A stretch of DNA of 30,932 bases, taken from a virus. A model generated the notes under the pieces. It worked only from the letters and a program-made list of their open reading frames with translations, was not told the origin of the DNA and did no database searches. Positions 6,007 to 13,052 of the stretch are shown here, piece after piece. The position numbers and the translations under genes are program-made. Location of the stretch: the IMG/VR virus record IMGVR_UViG_3300046313_000283, positions 1-30,932 of that record. One strand, written 5' to 3'. Positions within the stretch are counted from its first letter, which is position 1. Every line of letters starts with the position of its first letter.

Positions 6007-6287
6007 CGTTCTCGATTGATACAGGCGGCCCGCTGTTTTCCGGCGCACGTGAATTCATTCCTGATTGGCTGCAAGATCAGTGCCCAAGCGAATACACCGA
6101 CGCGCAAGTCGTGCAAGCCTATGCACATCACATTATTGGCAACGCGACTGTGCCAAAAAAAGTTGAAACGGTGCGAAAGCATCTCCTAATGAATTGGCGC
6201 TTTATTGCGGCGCTGGGCGAAGAAAGCCCGGCACTGTTCGATGAGGTCCTAACCGCATACGTTGAACGCGCAACCGCGTTTGACTGA
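6003..6287 (+). CDS. Hypothetical protein, GTG start (94 aa)
   Basis: No family is recognised. GTG 6003 overlaps the resolvase stop as GTGA. The protein (MTFSIDTGGPLFSG...) has several Trp and aromatic residues and a helical segment ending in LMNWRFIAAL. It lies between the resolvase and a probable DNA-binding protein in what looks like the replication operon, so a role in DNA metabolism is plausible but unproven. Confidence 0.8.
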   Translation: MTFSIDTGGPLFSGAREFIPDWLQDQCPSEYTDAQVVQAYAHHIIGNATVPKKVETVRKHLLMNWRFIAALGEESPALFDEVLTAYVERATAFD

Positions 6288-6348
6288 CCCGACCGGGCGG
6301 CACCCGGAAACCCGTCGCAAGGCGACACTCGAAGAAAGCGTAAACATC

Positions 6349-7029
6349 ATGGCATTCGAAATTGACACTGGCGAATCTGGCGCATCCCAAGGCCCTTGGA
6401 TCACATGGAGCAGCAACGGATCGGCTGAAAAAGGCCTGCCGCCCCGCTCTTGGGTTCTTCGCGGCAAGGACGCCAACGGCAACAAGTCCGAAACAGCAGC
6501 ACCTGCGTTCGCCACTGGCTGCGTTATGGATTTGGACACTCTGAAATTGGGTTGGGAAAAAGACGGCGCGAAGGGTATGGCCCCAGAACGCAAATGGAAC
6601 CCATCCATTTCACAATCGACGCAGCGCCCTGACGAAAGCAAAAAACAAAGCGGCGCGTTTGCATGGTCGAAAGCTCTTACCGTTCGCCTAGCAATCGGTG
6701 GCGGACAGGCTGCGACTTGGGAACAGGGCAGCTTTGCCGCATATGAAGCGTTTACCGTCCTATCAAAGCAGATCATGGCTGAATGGGCGGCGAATTCGCA
6801 GAACGGCGCGCTGTTGCCTCTGGTTGTTCAAACAAGCGTGGAAAAACGCGACCTTCCAAACGGTTCGGCAAACATCCCAACGCTACGCGTTGAACGCTGG
6901 GTTCCGCGTCCAGACTGCCTCAAGGCTGACGCCCCGGTCATTGCAGCAGATGCCGCGCCACCCGTTGCAGCGCCCGTTGCTGCACCAGCCCCGGCGGCTG
7001 CATCTATCCCAGCGGGCGCAGCCTTCTAA
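6349..7029 (+). CDS. Hypothetical protein, possible ssDNA-binding protein (226 aa)
   Basis: The first 180 residues are beta-rich with many Gly, Trp and Lys residues (for example WITWSSNGSAEKGLPPRSW and GWEKDGAKGM). A Pro/Ala-rich, disordered tail follows (about 185-226). A compact body plus flexible tail, in the slot directly before the primase-helicase, is what phage single-strand binding proteins look like. However, I cannot show an OB fold, and the tail lacks the usual acidic DDIPF tip; a tip of that kind appears instead on the protein encoded at 10016-10579. I chose ATG 6349; the longer frame begins with TTG inside the previous gene. It is followed by a hairpin. Confidence 0.88.
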   Translation: MAFEIDTGESGASQGPWITWSSNGSAEKGLPPRSWVLRGKDANGNKSETAAPAFATGCVMDLDTLKLGWEKDGAKGMAPERKWNPSISQSTQRPDESKKQSGAFAWSKALTVRLAIGGGQAATWEQGSFAAYEAFTVLSKQIMAEWAANSQNGALLPLVVQTSVEKRDLPNGSANIPTLRVERWVPRPDCLKADAPVIAADAAPPVAAPVAAPAPAAASIPAGAAF

Positions 7030-7058
7030 TAGCGCATAAACAGCGTGACATAACAAAC

Positions 7059-7082
7059 GCCGCGTCCGATAACGGGCGCGGC
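7059..7082 (+). terminator. GC-rich hairpin after the possible ssDNA-binding gene
   Basis: GCCGCGTCC and GGGCGCGGC pair over nine positions, one of them T-G, around the loop GATAAC. No T-run follows, so strong termination is doubtful. It may set the transcript ratio between the abundant binding protein and the primase-helicase downstream. Confidence 0.35.
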
Positions 7083-7108
7083 ACAATCAAATCAGAGAGG
7101 CGGGTAAA

Positions 7109-7414
7109 ATGATTTTTTACCAAAATCCACAGGTTGCAGAGCAAGCGCAGAATATTTCCGCTTTCACTGAAATCATGGCAGAATTCCCCAACATATCACT
7201 ATTTTTCCCAAATGAGGGAAAAGCGCCTTGGCACGTCCAAGCCGTGATTGATTGCGGTCAATACCCAATCACCCTCAACTTTTGGCCGCACGTGCTTAAG
7301 GCGCAGCGCGAAGGCGAGCGAAGTGTTCAAGGCATTGCTGAAATCACTAAAATTATTGAGGACGCGATAGCAGACGCCCTTGCCGATGACATTAACTTGA
7401 TCGAAGGGGTGTAA
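7109..7414 (+). CDS. Hypothetical protein (101 aa)
   Basis: No family is recognised. The protein (MIFYQNPQVAEQAQNISAF...) mixes helical and beta-like segments with a central WHVQAVIDCGQYPITLNFWP and ends in an acidic helix (ITKIIEDAIADALADDINLIEGV). A GAGAGGCGGG stretch before the ATG supplies the ribosome site. It precedes the primase-helicase gene by one base and is probably translated with it. Confidence 0.85.
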   Translation: MIFYQNPQVAEQAQNISAFTEIMAEFPNISLFFPNEGKAPWHVQAVIDCGQYPITLNFWPHVLKAQREGERSVQGIAEITKIIEDAIADALADDINLIEGV

Positions 7415-7415
7415 A

Positions 7416-9551
7416 GTGGTGCCGCAAGAATCGCTATCCGCAAAACCAGAGGCTATTCGCGCTGATCTGGTATACATGACCCGCCGATGGTCTGAACTCA
7501 CTGAAAGGTGCATGTTTGAAATCCGCGCCTTCAAAGAAGGTAGCCAAACACAAACTGCCAAATTCGCCCCAGATTGGATTGACGGCCCGGATGGCGCTGT
7601 GCAGTGGATCACGGCCCTAAACGCCATGGGCTACAATATCTATGCAGTCAGAAACCCAATTCGGCAAAAATGCAGTGGGTCCGCATCTGACACCGATATT
7701 GTCGCAGCATTCTTTCTATGGGCTGATTGCGATGACCCCGCCGCCGCTGGCAACGTCCTGCGCTTTGACGGCCCGAAATGGTCGGCTTCAGTTGTAACCG
7801 GAACAACCCCAAGCACCCGCGCCCATACCTATTGGGAATTAGCAGAGCCTTGCACCGATATGGCCGCTTGGCGGGCAATGCAGGCCACTATTGCGGCACA
7901 CTTCGCATCCGATAGCACCGTGATCAACCCAAGTCGCATTATGCGCGTAGGCGGGACCATAAGCTATCCAAGCACCCAAAAGCAGGGGCGTGGATATGCG
8001 TCTGAATTGACGGAACTGCGCACCGAATATGCAGACCCACGCGCCCCTGTTAGCTTAGAGCAAATGGCCCGCGTGTTCGGAGACCGGGAACCCGCCCGCA
8101 AAGCCTCGACCGTGGCCGCGCCGCGCATTGGCGGGGGCTTACAGATTGATACCGGGTCCAATGTAACGCCTCTTGATCGGGATCGCTTGGCAATTCAGGC
8201 AATGAGTGGGATGGACTGGCACAACGCCGTAATTCGGCTTGTGGCGTCATATGTCGGAAAGGGACTGTCGGACGATGAAATCCACGCCCTGACGCAGCCA
8301 CTAACACTCTCTGGGTATACAGGGCAAGACACGGCCCAAGAGGTGCAGACGGCCATAGACGGCGCGCGGCGCAAGGGCTGGACGCCAGAAACGCAATATG
8401 CCAACCCGGCCGCATTGCAAGCGCCCACTGTGGCGATAGCAACAGACTTTGACGCCCCCGCCACAGCGCCACAAACAGCCCGCGCCGTCGATCTTGAATG
8501 GTTTGATGATGCGACCCCCGCACTTGGCGGGTCATATATCATCAAGGGCGTTCTAGACGCGGGGTCAATGTCTGTGGTTTACGGGCCGTCAAACAGCGGC
8601 AAAACATTCTTTGCCTTTGACGTGGCCTATCACATAGCAATCGGATCAACATGGCGTGGCATCCGGGTAAAGCAATCCGCCGTCCTATATCTCGCCGCAG
8701 AGGGCGGGCGGGGCGCGCTGAACCGCATGTTTGCACTTAGGCAGGAACATGGCATCTGTGATGTGCCTATGGCTCTTAAACGCGCTGGCCTCGACCTACT
8801 GCATGATCAAGCTGACCTGCAACACATCACAGACCTAGCAGCCGAGGTTATGCGTCTAAAACCCGGCCTACCGCTTGTGATCGTGATTGATACCCTGTCG
8901 CGTATCATGGCAGGCGGTGACGAAAACAGCGCCGCCGATATGACCGCCCTTATCCGCAATATCGACGCCGTGCGAGAGGCGACAGGGGCGCATATCATGC
9001 TGGTCCACCACACGGGCAAGGACACAGCGAGAGGCGCGCGAGGACACAGCAGCTTGCGCGCCGCCACAGATACCGAGATCGAAGTGAGCAACGAGAATGG
9101 CGCGCGGGCAGCTATCGTCACTAAACAGCGTGATCACCAAGGCGGCGAAACCTTCGCTTTCGCGTTGCGCACCGTAACCCTAGGCACCGATCAAGACGGC
9201 GATGAAGTCACTTCTTGCGTGGTGGAAGTAGAGGATAGCGACGCCTTTAAAGCGGCCAAGAAGGCCCAAAAGGGGCGTGGTAAAAACCAAACCATTATCA
9301 TGGAATCGTTTGATCAGATGATTGCAGAGGGGCTTGGAAAGGGCAATCCGGGGGGCGTTGGAATGCCGGAACCGGGGCAGTTCTGGGCAGTCGATGCAAA
9401 CGATTTAAGGGCCATTTCTCAGGGAAAAATGATCGGAGACAACGCCGCCAAACTTTTTCGCACCGCATGGGAAGGTTTGACCGGAAATGGCGGCCTTTTT
9501 GTGTCGGGGAATAACCTTGCTTGGCGAATTGACCGTAGAAAATCAAATTGA
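7416..9551 (+). CDS. Primase-helicase fusion protein (711 aa)
   Basis: This is probably the key replication enzyme: it would lay RNA primers and unwind DNA at the fork. The N-terminal part (about 1-240) resembles the archaeo-eukaryotic type primases of plasmids and phages, with an acidic DxDD patch in FFLWADCDDPAA (99-110) and the later NPSRIMRVGGTISYP stretch. The C-terminal part (about 360-610) is a RepA-like (AAA_25) hexameric helicase with Walker A GPSNSGKT (390-397), Walker B VIVIDTLSR (487-495), LVHHTGKD (529-536) and GARGHSSLRAATD. The start is GTG 7416 or the next codon, also GTG. No DNA polymerase is seen in this window, so the phage either uses the host enzyme or encodes one beyond the edges. 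Confidence 0.92.
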   Translation: MVPQESLSAKPEAIRADLVYMTRRWSELTERCMFEIRAFKEGSQTQTAKFAPDWIDGPDGAVQWITALNAMGYNIYAVRNPIRQKCSGSASDTDIVAAFFLWADCDDPAAAGNVLRFDGPKWSASVVTGTTPSTRAHTYWELAEPCTDMAAWRAMQATIAAHFASDSTVINPSRIMRVGGTISYPSTQKQGRGYASELTELRTEYADPRAPVSLEQMARVFGDREPARKASTVAAPRIGGGLQIDTGSNVTPLDRDRLAIQAMSGMDWHNAVIRLVASYVGKGLSDDEIHALTQPLTLSGYTGQDTAQEVQTAIDGARRKGWTPETQYANPAALQAPTVAIATDFDAPATAPQTARAVDLEWFDDATPALGGSYIIKGVLDAGSMSVVYGPSNSGKTFFAFDVAYHIAIGSTWRGIRVKQSAVLYLAAEGGRGALNRMFALRQEHGICDVPMALKRAGLDLLHDQADLQHITDLAAEVMRLKPGLPLVIVIDTLSRIMAGGDENSAADMTALIRNIDAVREATGAHIMLVHHTGKDTARGARGHSSLRAATDTEIEVSNENGARAAIVTKQRDHQGGETFAFALRTVTLGTDQDGDEVTSCVVEVEDSDAFKAAKKAQKGRGKNQTIIMESFDQMIAEGLGKGNPGGVGMPEPGQFWAVDANDLRAISQGKMIGDNAAKLFRTAWEGLTGNGGLFVSGNNLAWRIDRRKSN

Positions 9552-9574
9552 AACAATGGCTTAGTGCAAAAAGG

Positions 9575-9682
9575 GAAGGAGGGAATACTAGGGGAATACT
9601 AGCGTTATTCCTCTTCTCGAAGCCCGTAGGCATAGGGGGGAAGGAGAGGAATATTGCCTATAGGCATATTCCTCTTCCCCCC
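9575..9682. repeat. Two related inverted repeats in a gene-free stretch; possible origin or control site
   Basis: The 231 bases between 9552 and 9782 hold no gene I can support. They contain two copies of a purine/pyrimidine-rich inverted repeat. Copy A has arms at 9575-9587 and 9606-9616 (TATTCCTCTTC). Copy B has arms at 9635-9658 and 9663-9682, closing on the palindrome TGCCTATAGGCA, with about 20 base pairs and two small bulges. TATTCCTCTTC occurs in both right arms. Inside copy A, GGGAATACTAG stands twice in direct tandem (9581-9602). The position just after the primase-helicase gene suits an origin; a transcription terminator is the main alternative, although no T-run follows. Confidence 0.6.
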
Positions 9683-9728
9683 GCCGGTTCGCGGGACTAC
9701 TTTGGAAGAATGTGATTAAATATTCCAT

Positions 9729-9757
9729 TTGACACTTAGCGGGATTTAATGGAGTAT
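9729..9757 (+). promoter_or_regulatory. Possible promoter
   Basis: A perfect TTGACA lies at 9729-9734. The best -10 at 17-bp spacing is only GAGTAT (9752-9757); TATTAG follows at 9755 but is too far away. It would drive the gene starting at 9783. Confidence 0.4.
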
Positions 9758-9782
9758 TAGAATTAATAATATGGAGCGTGAA

Positions 9783-10019
9783 ATGATTGATAAAAATATC
9801 CCGATCCCAGAGCATGATGTCTTCGGCACACATACTGGCAGGGGCAGGCCGCCAAAGCATCCCTTTGTGAAAATGGATGTAGGTGACAGCACCTTTTACC
9901 AAGGTGAAAATGCAGGAGGAAAGGGGATGGACGCGGCGAAGAAAATAGGAAGGCTGCGGGGGTGGAGATTTATCGGGCGGTCAGAAAATGACGGCATTAG
10001 AATTTGGCGGGTCGCATGA
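9783..10019 (+). CDS. Small hypothetical protein (78 aa)
   Basis: Unknown function. The protein (MIDKNIPIPEHDVFG...) carries a basic RGRPPKHP segment around residues 21-28, like an AT-hook (core GRP), and a C-terminal half containing GWRFIGRSENDGIRIWRVA that reads like a small winged-helix tail. A DNA-binding role is therefore plausible. ATG 9783 is preceded by GGAG at a six-base distance; an in-frame ATG at 9771 contains that site itself. Its stop overlaps the next start (ATGA). Confidence 0.8.
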   Translation: MIDKNIPIPEHDVFGTHTGRGRPPKHPFVKMDVGDSTFYQGENAGGKGMDAAKKIGRLRGWRFIGRSENDGIRIWRVA

Positions 10020-10579
10020 AACATCACCGCCAAAACAGACCAAACGGATTGCTCACGCCGGGGGCCACTGACATCGAAATTAGATGCGATCACGCCGCCG
10101 CCCCGTTTGACAGGCTCGCAATCCAAATGGAACGCACTTGGGGAATCGACCAACTCCCCGGCTTGGTGTCGCCCGCTACTGCCGAAAAGTACGGACGGGC
10201 CATAGCCCACCTCAATGACGTGATCAAAGAGGGCAAGCCAGAGGATACCGCCGCCGCCGCCGCCAACTGTGTTCGCGGCATGAACGCTATGGATGCAGAG
10301 GCGCGCGCCCTTGGACACAAGCCAGTCACCGCAGACGTGTTTGAATTCGAATATGAAGGCCATCACTTCGGCGTGGTTCGTGACGTGAACGTATCGGCTA
10401 TCGCAGAGGCGCAAATTCCCGGCATCACCATCTACACTATGCGTGAGGTAGCTATCGCTCTACACGCCTCTCGCAATGCCGTCGCCATGGTAAAAGATGC
10501 GTTCCCCGGCGCGCAGGTTGCGGCGATACGGAAAAGGACGGCAACAGAAGAATCGATCGATGATGAAATTCCTTGGTAA
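10016..10579 (+). CDS. Hypothetical protein with SSB-like C-terminal tip (187 aa)
   Basis: The body is not a recognised domain: a helical part (about 30-110, with WGIDQLPGLVSPATAEKYG and CVRGMNAMDAEA) followed by a beta-like part (VFEFEYEGHHFGVVRD) and a final helix-loop section. The last residues, EESIDDEIPW, resemble the acidic tip DDDIPF by which bacterial SSB binds its partner enzymes. The phage protein may use it to dock on the same host partners, or may itself be a DNA-binding protein. ATG 10016 overlaps the previous stop; the upstream TTG start is less likely. It is followed by a promoter and a structured leader. Confidence 0.85.
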   Translation: MKHHRQNRPNGLLTPGATDIEIRCDHAAAPFDRLAIQMERTWGIDQLPGLVSPATAEKYGRAIAHLNDVIKEGKPEDTAAAAANCVRGMNAMDAEARALGHKPVTADVFEFEYEGHHFGVVRDVNVSAIAEAQIPGITIYTMREVAIALHASRNAVAMVKDAFPGAQVAAIRKRTATEESIDDEIPW

Positions 10580-10585
10580 TGGCGA

Positions 10586-10615
10586 TTGACATGGTTTTGC
10601 GCATATGCGCAATAT
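10586..10615 (+). promoter_or_regulatory. Promoter with palindromic operator in its spacer
   Basis: A perfect -35 TTGACA lies at 10586-10591. A weak -10, CAATAT, lies at 10610-10615 (18-bp spacer). Between and overlapping them is a perfect 16-bp palindrome, TTGCGCATATGCGCAA (10597-10612), where a bound dimer would block RNA polymerase. The predicted start point near 10621 falls at the first base of the folded leader at 10622. It would drive the Cys-triplet-repeat gene. Confidence 0.6.
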
Positions 10616-10621
10616 ACCCCT

Positions 10622-10680
10622 GCGCGGCTCACTATCGGCTTGATCACCGATAGCTGGCGTCCCTCCCCGCCGAGCCGCGC
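10622..10680 (+). promoter_or_regulatory. Structured leader: candidate three-way-junction RNA element
   Basis: The outer stem GCGCGGCTC (10622-10630) pairs perfectly with GAGCCGCGC (10672-10680). Inside it are two hairpins: CTATCGG/CCGATAG (10632-10638 with 10647-10653, eight-base loop containing the palindrome TGATCA) and GGCG/CGCC (10656-10659 with 10668-10671, eight-base loop). Linkers between helices are zero to two bases. The ribosome site GAGGAG follows at 10701-10706. It may be a cis-regulator of the Cys-repeat gene, a small RNA, or simply a terminator-like fold of the gene before it. Confidence 0.55.
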
Positions 10681-10713
10681 ACACTTTCATGGGGGGATTT
10701 GAGGAGATGAGAA

Positions 10714-11547
10714 ATGATGGATAATAAAGAAATCACGTGGGTAACTGATGCAAACGGGAATAAGTGTTCCGACGCATATTTCGGAACAATCGAAAAAGCA
10801 CAGGCGGCGCTTGATTCTTTAGTCGATTGCTGGAATTGTGTAAACTGCTCCCGCTGCTCCGACTGCTCCCGCTGCTCTGGCTGCTCTGGCTGCTACGACT
10901 GCTCCTACTGCTCTGACTGCTCTGGCTGCTCCTGCTGCTCCCGCTGCTCCGACTGCTCCCGCTGCTACGACTGCTCTGGCTGCTACGACTGCTCCTACTG
11001 CTCTGGCTGCTCTGGCTGCTCTGGCTGCTCCGACTGCTCTGGCTGCTCCGACTGCTCTGGCTGCTCTGGCTGCTCCGACTGCTCTGGCTGCTCTGGCTGC
11101 TCCGACTGCTCTGGCTGCTCTGGCTGCTCCGACTGCTCTGGCTGCTCCTACTGCTCTGGCTGCTCTGGCTGCTCTGGCTGCTCCGACTGCTCTGGCTGCT
11201 CCCGCTGCTCCGACTGCTCCGACGAGGTTGGCGATTTTGTTGCGCCAATTGTGCCTAAAATTGAAAATATCCATTCGGTTGTTTTGGGCGCTGTTAGCAA
11301 TGCGGGTGCGCTTGATATGGCTTCATGGCACACGTGCAACACCACCCATTGCCGCGCTGGGTGGGTTGTGCATTTAGCTGGAGATGCGGGGTATACACTT
11401 GAGCGGTTTCACGACACGGCGCTTGCTGCGCAGTTGATCTACAAAGCCAGCGGATACCAAATCAGCCCATGCCGTTTTTACGAAAGCAACGATGTTGCAA
11501 TGGCAGACATGCAGCGCCTTGCGGCGGAAAGCGCGGCGTCAGAATGA
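10714..11547 (+). CDS. Cys-triplet-repeat protein with CRAGW-type C-terminal domain (277 aa)
   Basis: Three parts are visible. Residues 1-38 form a small head (ITWVTDANGNKCSD...). Residues 39-170 are 44 uninterrupted triplets C-x-x, almost all Cys-Ser-[Gly/Asp/Arg/Tyr], giving 45 cysteines and a run of overlapping CxxC pairs. Residues 171-277 form a domain with ENIH, ALDM, HTCNTTHCRAGWVV, LIYKAS and ND.AMADMQRLA, the same as in the pentapeptide-repeat protein at 3152-3649. The regular Cys spacing could bind many metal ions, form stacked disulfides or make a narrow solenoid; none of this is shown. No signal peptide is present, so it would stay in the reducing cytoplasm, favouring metal binding or free thiols. 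GAGGAG lies seven bases before ATG 10714; a second ATG follows at once. It has its own promoter and leader. Confidence 0.9.
   Translation: MMDNKEITWVTDANGNKCSDAYFGTIEKAQAALDSLVDCWNCVNCSRCSDCSRCSGCSGCYDCSYCSDCSGCSCCSRCSDCSRCYDCSGCYDCSYCSGCSGCSGCSDCSGCSDCSGCSGCSDCSGCSGCSDCSGCSGCSDCSGCSYCSGCSGCSGCSDCSGCSRCSDCSDEVGDFVAPIVPKIENIHSVVLGAVSNAGALDMASWHTCNTTHCRAGWVVHLAGDAGYTLERFHDTALAAQLIYKASGYQISPCRFYESNDVAMADMQRLAAESAASE
10828..11223 (+). repeat. 9-bp tandem repeat array coding for Cys triplets
   Basis: Forty-four consecutive 9-bp units, mostly TGCTCTGGC and TGCTCCGAC, are read as Cys-Ser-Gly and Cys-Ser-Asp. A 27-bp higher-order unit (Gly, Gly, Asp) repeats about three times near 11059-11139. The Cys codon is TGC and the third codon ends in C throughout, so variation is limited to few positions. 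The array should change length easily, always in frame by three residues. Confidence 0.92.
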
Positions 11548-11804
11548 CCACCCCCATCGACTACACCCCCCGCGCTGAGGCATACGCCGCCACGTGTCCA
11601 AGCCCCGCCGTTGCCTATGCGGTGATCAGGGGGCTAATGCTGGATTATCCGATGTCAGAGGCGGCTAAAGCTGCCGATGTTTCCATCCATGTCGCGCGCG
11701 ATTATTACGTGAAAATGACCCGCGCCATGTCCGACAACGGGAAATTCACCGAGGCCGCGCAGGAAGCACTCCGGGCGGCGTTAAAGCGGAGGGTCGAGGC
11801 GTGA
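11544..11804 (+). CDS. Small HTH-like protein (86 aa)
   Basis: Residues about 37-58 (MSEAAKAADVSIHVARDYYV) read as a helix-turn-helix of the kind that recognises DNA, framed by helical Ala-rich sequence. A short basic tail (KRRVEA) ends the protein. ATG 11544 overlaps the stop of the Cys-repeat gene, so it is probably translated from the same mRNA; an upstream ATG at 11469 would lie inside that gene. It may act as a regulator of this block. Confidence 0.82.
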   Translation: MTTPIDYTPRAEAYAATCPSPAVAYAVIRGLMLDYPMSEAAKAADVSIHVARDYYVKMTRAMSDNGKFTEAAQEALRAALKRRVEA

Positions 11805-12427
11805 GTTTGCAAAATACGTCATCGGCGGTTATGCAGCAAAACAGAGAGCCGCATGGGTCGCTTGGAGACTTCCCAACGCCACCGTGGGCAACACGGGCAA
11901 TGCTCCAACGCCTAAACCCATTGCTGAAGTCAACCTGCCGTGAGCCTGCTGCGAATCGTGGGCATATGGTCAAGCCATTGCGCGCATTTTTCGGCAATGT
12001 CGAGGCGTCTGATATTCACGACTATGGCGCTGGCTTTCCGGTTCAGGATTATCTGTTCGGCCCTAACCCTGAGACTGTCGATTGGACAATCACAAACCCG
12101 CCCTTTCAACTGGCAGAGCAATTCATCGTGCGGGCATTGGAGACAAGCCGCGAGGGAGTTGCGGTTATTGTTCGCAGTGCCTTCCTTGAGGGGGTAGGCC
12201 GTTATCGCGGGCTGTTCAGCGTAACCCCGCCCACCCTTGTGTTGCAATTTTCGGAGCGAGTTGTAATGCACAAAGGCAAGCTATCAGCGAAAGGCAGCAC
12301 GGCAACCGCTTATTGCTGGATCATTTGGAAGCACTTGCACAATGGCCCAACCCATATGGGGTGGATTCCACCGTGTCGGAAACAGCTTGAAATGCCAGAT
12401 GATTATCTGACAGGAATCACAGCATGA
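11801..12427 (+). CDS. N6-adenine DNA methyltransferase-like protein (208 aa)
   Basis: The catalytic motif of amino-methyltransferases is present as TNPPF (98-102), and the AdoMet-binding motif as EPAANRGHM (48-56), a form of the usual EPACG.G. The order (AdoMet site, then NPPF) is that of gamma or Dam-like classes. At 208 residues it is small and lacks an obvious target-recognition domain, and no restriction enzyme is near, so it is a solitary phage methylase, perhaps protecting phage DNA or tuning promoters. A start at GTG 11801 overlaps the previous stop as GTGA. A pseudo-enzyme cannot be excluded because the AdoMet motif has Ala-Asn where Cys-Gly is common. Confidence 0.88.
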   Translation: MSLQNTSSAVMQQNREPHGSLGDFPTPPWATRAMLQRLNPLLKSTCREPAANRGHMVKPLRAFFGNVEASDIHDYGAGFPVQDYLFGPNPETVDWTITNPPFQLAEQFIVRALETSREGVAVIVRSAFLEGVGRYRGLFSVTPPTLVLQFSERVVMHKGKLSAKGSTATAYCWIIWKHLHNGPTHMGWIPPCRKQLEMPDDYLTGITA

Positions 12428-12837
12428 AACCCACCCCTATGACAGCCTACCGAACCGCCACCAGTGCCCGCGTTCTGCCGCCCGTTTCCGCGCCAAAGCC
12501 TGCCCTCTATGCGGGGCGGGTGGCGGAACTCATGGCGCTGGGCCTAACCGCAGTGCAGGCCATGCACCGGATAGAGCGTGGCGATAAGCATCGCGCCCTC
12601 GCCCCGAATAACCAAGCGGGAAATCAAGGCTCACCACGCAAGCCCCGGCCAATGTCCAATCAGCGGCAAGTTGCATTGGCATCGCTCACGGACGAATTCA
12701 CCGACGCAATCCCCGGCATTGCGGAAAAGCTGGAAATCAGCAACACCGCCGCCCGGTCGCTATTGCGGGCAATGGTTTCCGATGAAAAGGTCGAGTGCAG
12801 GAAAACCAACGGGCGGATTATGTGGAGGCGGTTGTGA
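12424..12837 (+). CDS. Hypothetical protein with C-terminal winged-helix-like region (137 aa)
   Basis: Residues 30-52 (AGRVAELMALGLTAVQAMHRI) are helical. A basic, Pro-rich linker follows (about 55-80). Residues 83-137 look like a winged helix: ALASLTDEFTDAIPGIAEKL, then TAARSLLRAM and a beta hairpin ending CRKTNGRIMWRRL. This arrangement suggests DNA binding. The ATG overlaps the methylase stop, so the two may work together, for example by guiding the small methylase to its sites; this is inference from context only. Confidence 0.85.
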   Translation: MKPTPMTAYRTATSARVLPPVSAPKPALYAGRVAELMALGLTAVQAMHRIERGDKHRALAPNNQAGNQGSPRKPRPMSNQRQVALASLTDEFTDAIPGIAEKLEISNTAARSLLRAMVSDEKVECRKTNGRIMWRRL

Positions 12838-13052
12838 ATATCGAACTTGAAATCAAAGGCGCAACCGACAAAGAGGTAGCCGATTTTCTTCGCACCCAGT
12901 TGACGAAATATGAGCCGCGCAAGCCATATAACCCTTGGCTTGCATTTGTATGGGGATTATCGCTCATGGCGATGCTGAATATCGGAGACGTGCATATTTG
13001 CGTTGGGGAATGTGATGGAAGTGGGTTCAAGCTATCGGATGCGCTCAAATGA
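12834..13052 (+). CDS. Putative single-span membrane protein (72 aa)
   Basis: The gene starts with GTG 12834, overlapping the previous TGA. The protein has a soluble acidic N-terminal part (NIELEIKGATDKEVADFL). A hydrophobic stretch around residues 46-61 (NPWLAFVWGLSLMAMLNIG) could cross the membrane, and a short tail with two cysteines follows. Function is unknown. The stop overlaps the next start as ATGA. Confidence 0.75.
   Translation: MNIELEIKGATDKEVADFLRTQLTKYEPRKPYNPWLAFVWGLSLMAMLNIGDVHICVGECDGSGFKLSDALK

Noticed and set aside
10622-10680. Folded leader considered as a tRNA
   Set aside because: No T-loop GTTCRA motif, no four-arm cloverleaf and no CCA-type acceptor end; it folds as three helices only.
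10828-11223. Tandem array considered as a CRISPR or non-coding satellite
   Set aside because: Units are 9 bp without spacers and stay in one reading frame within a complete gene.
10733-11274. Two long minus-strand open frames across the Cys-repeat gene (Ser-rich and Ala-rich repeats)
   Set aside because: They are open only because the 9-bp array has no stop in those frames. They lack ribosome sites, and their start and end sequences look non-coding.
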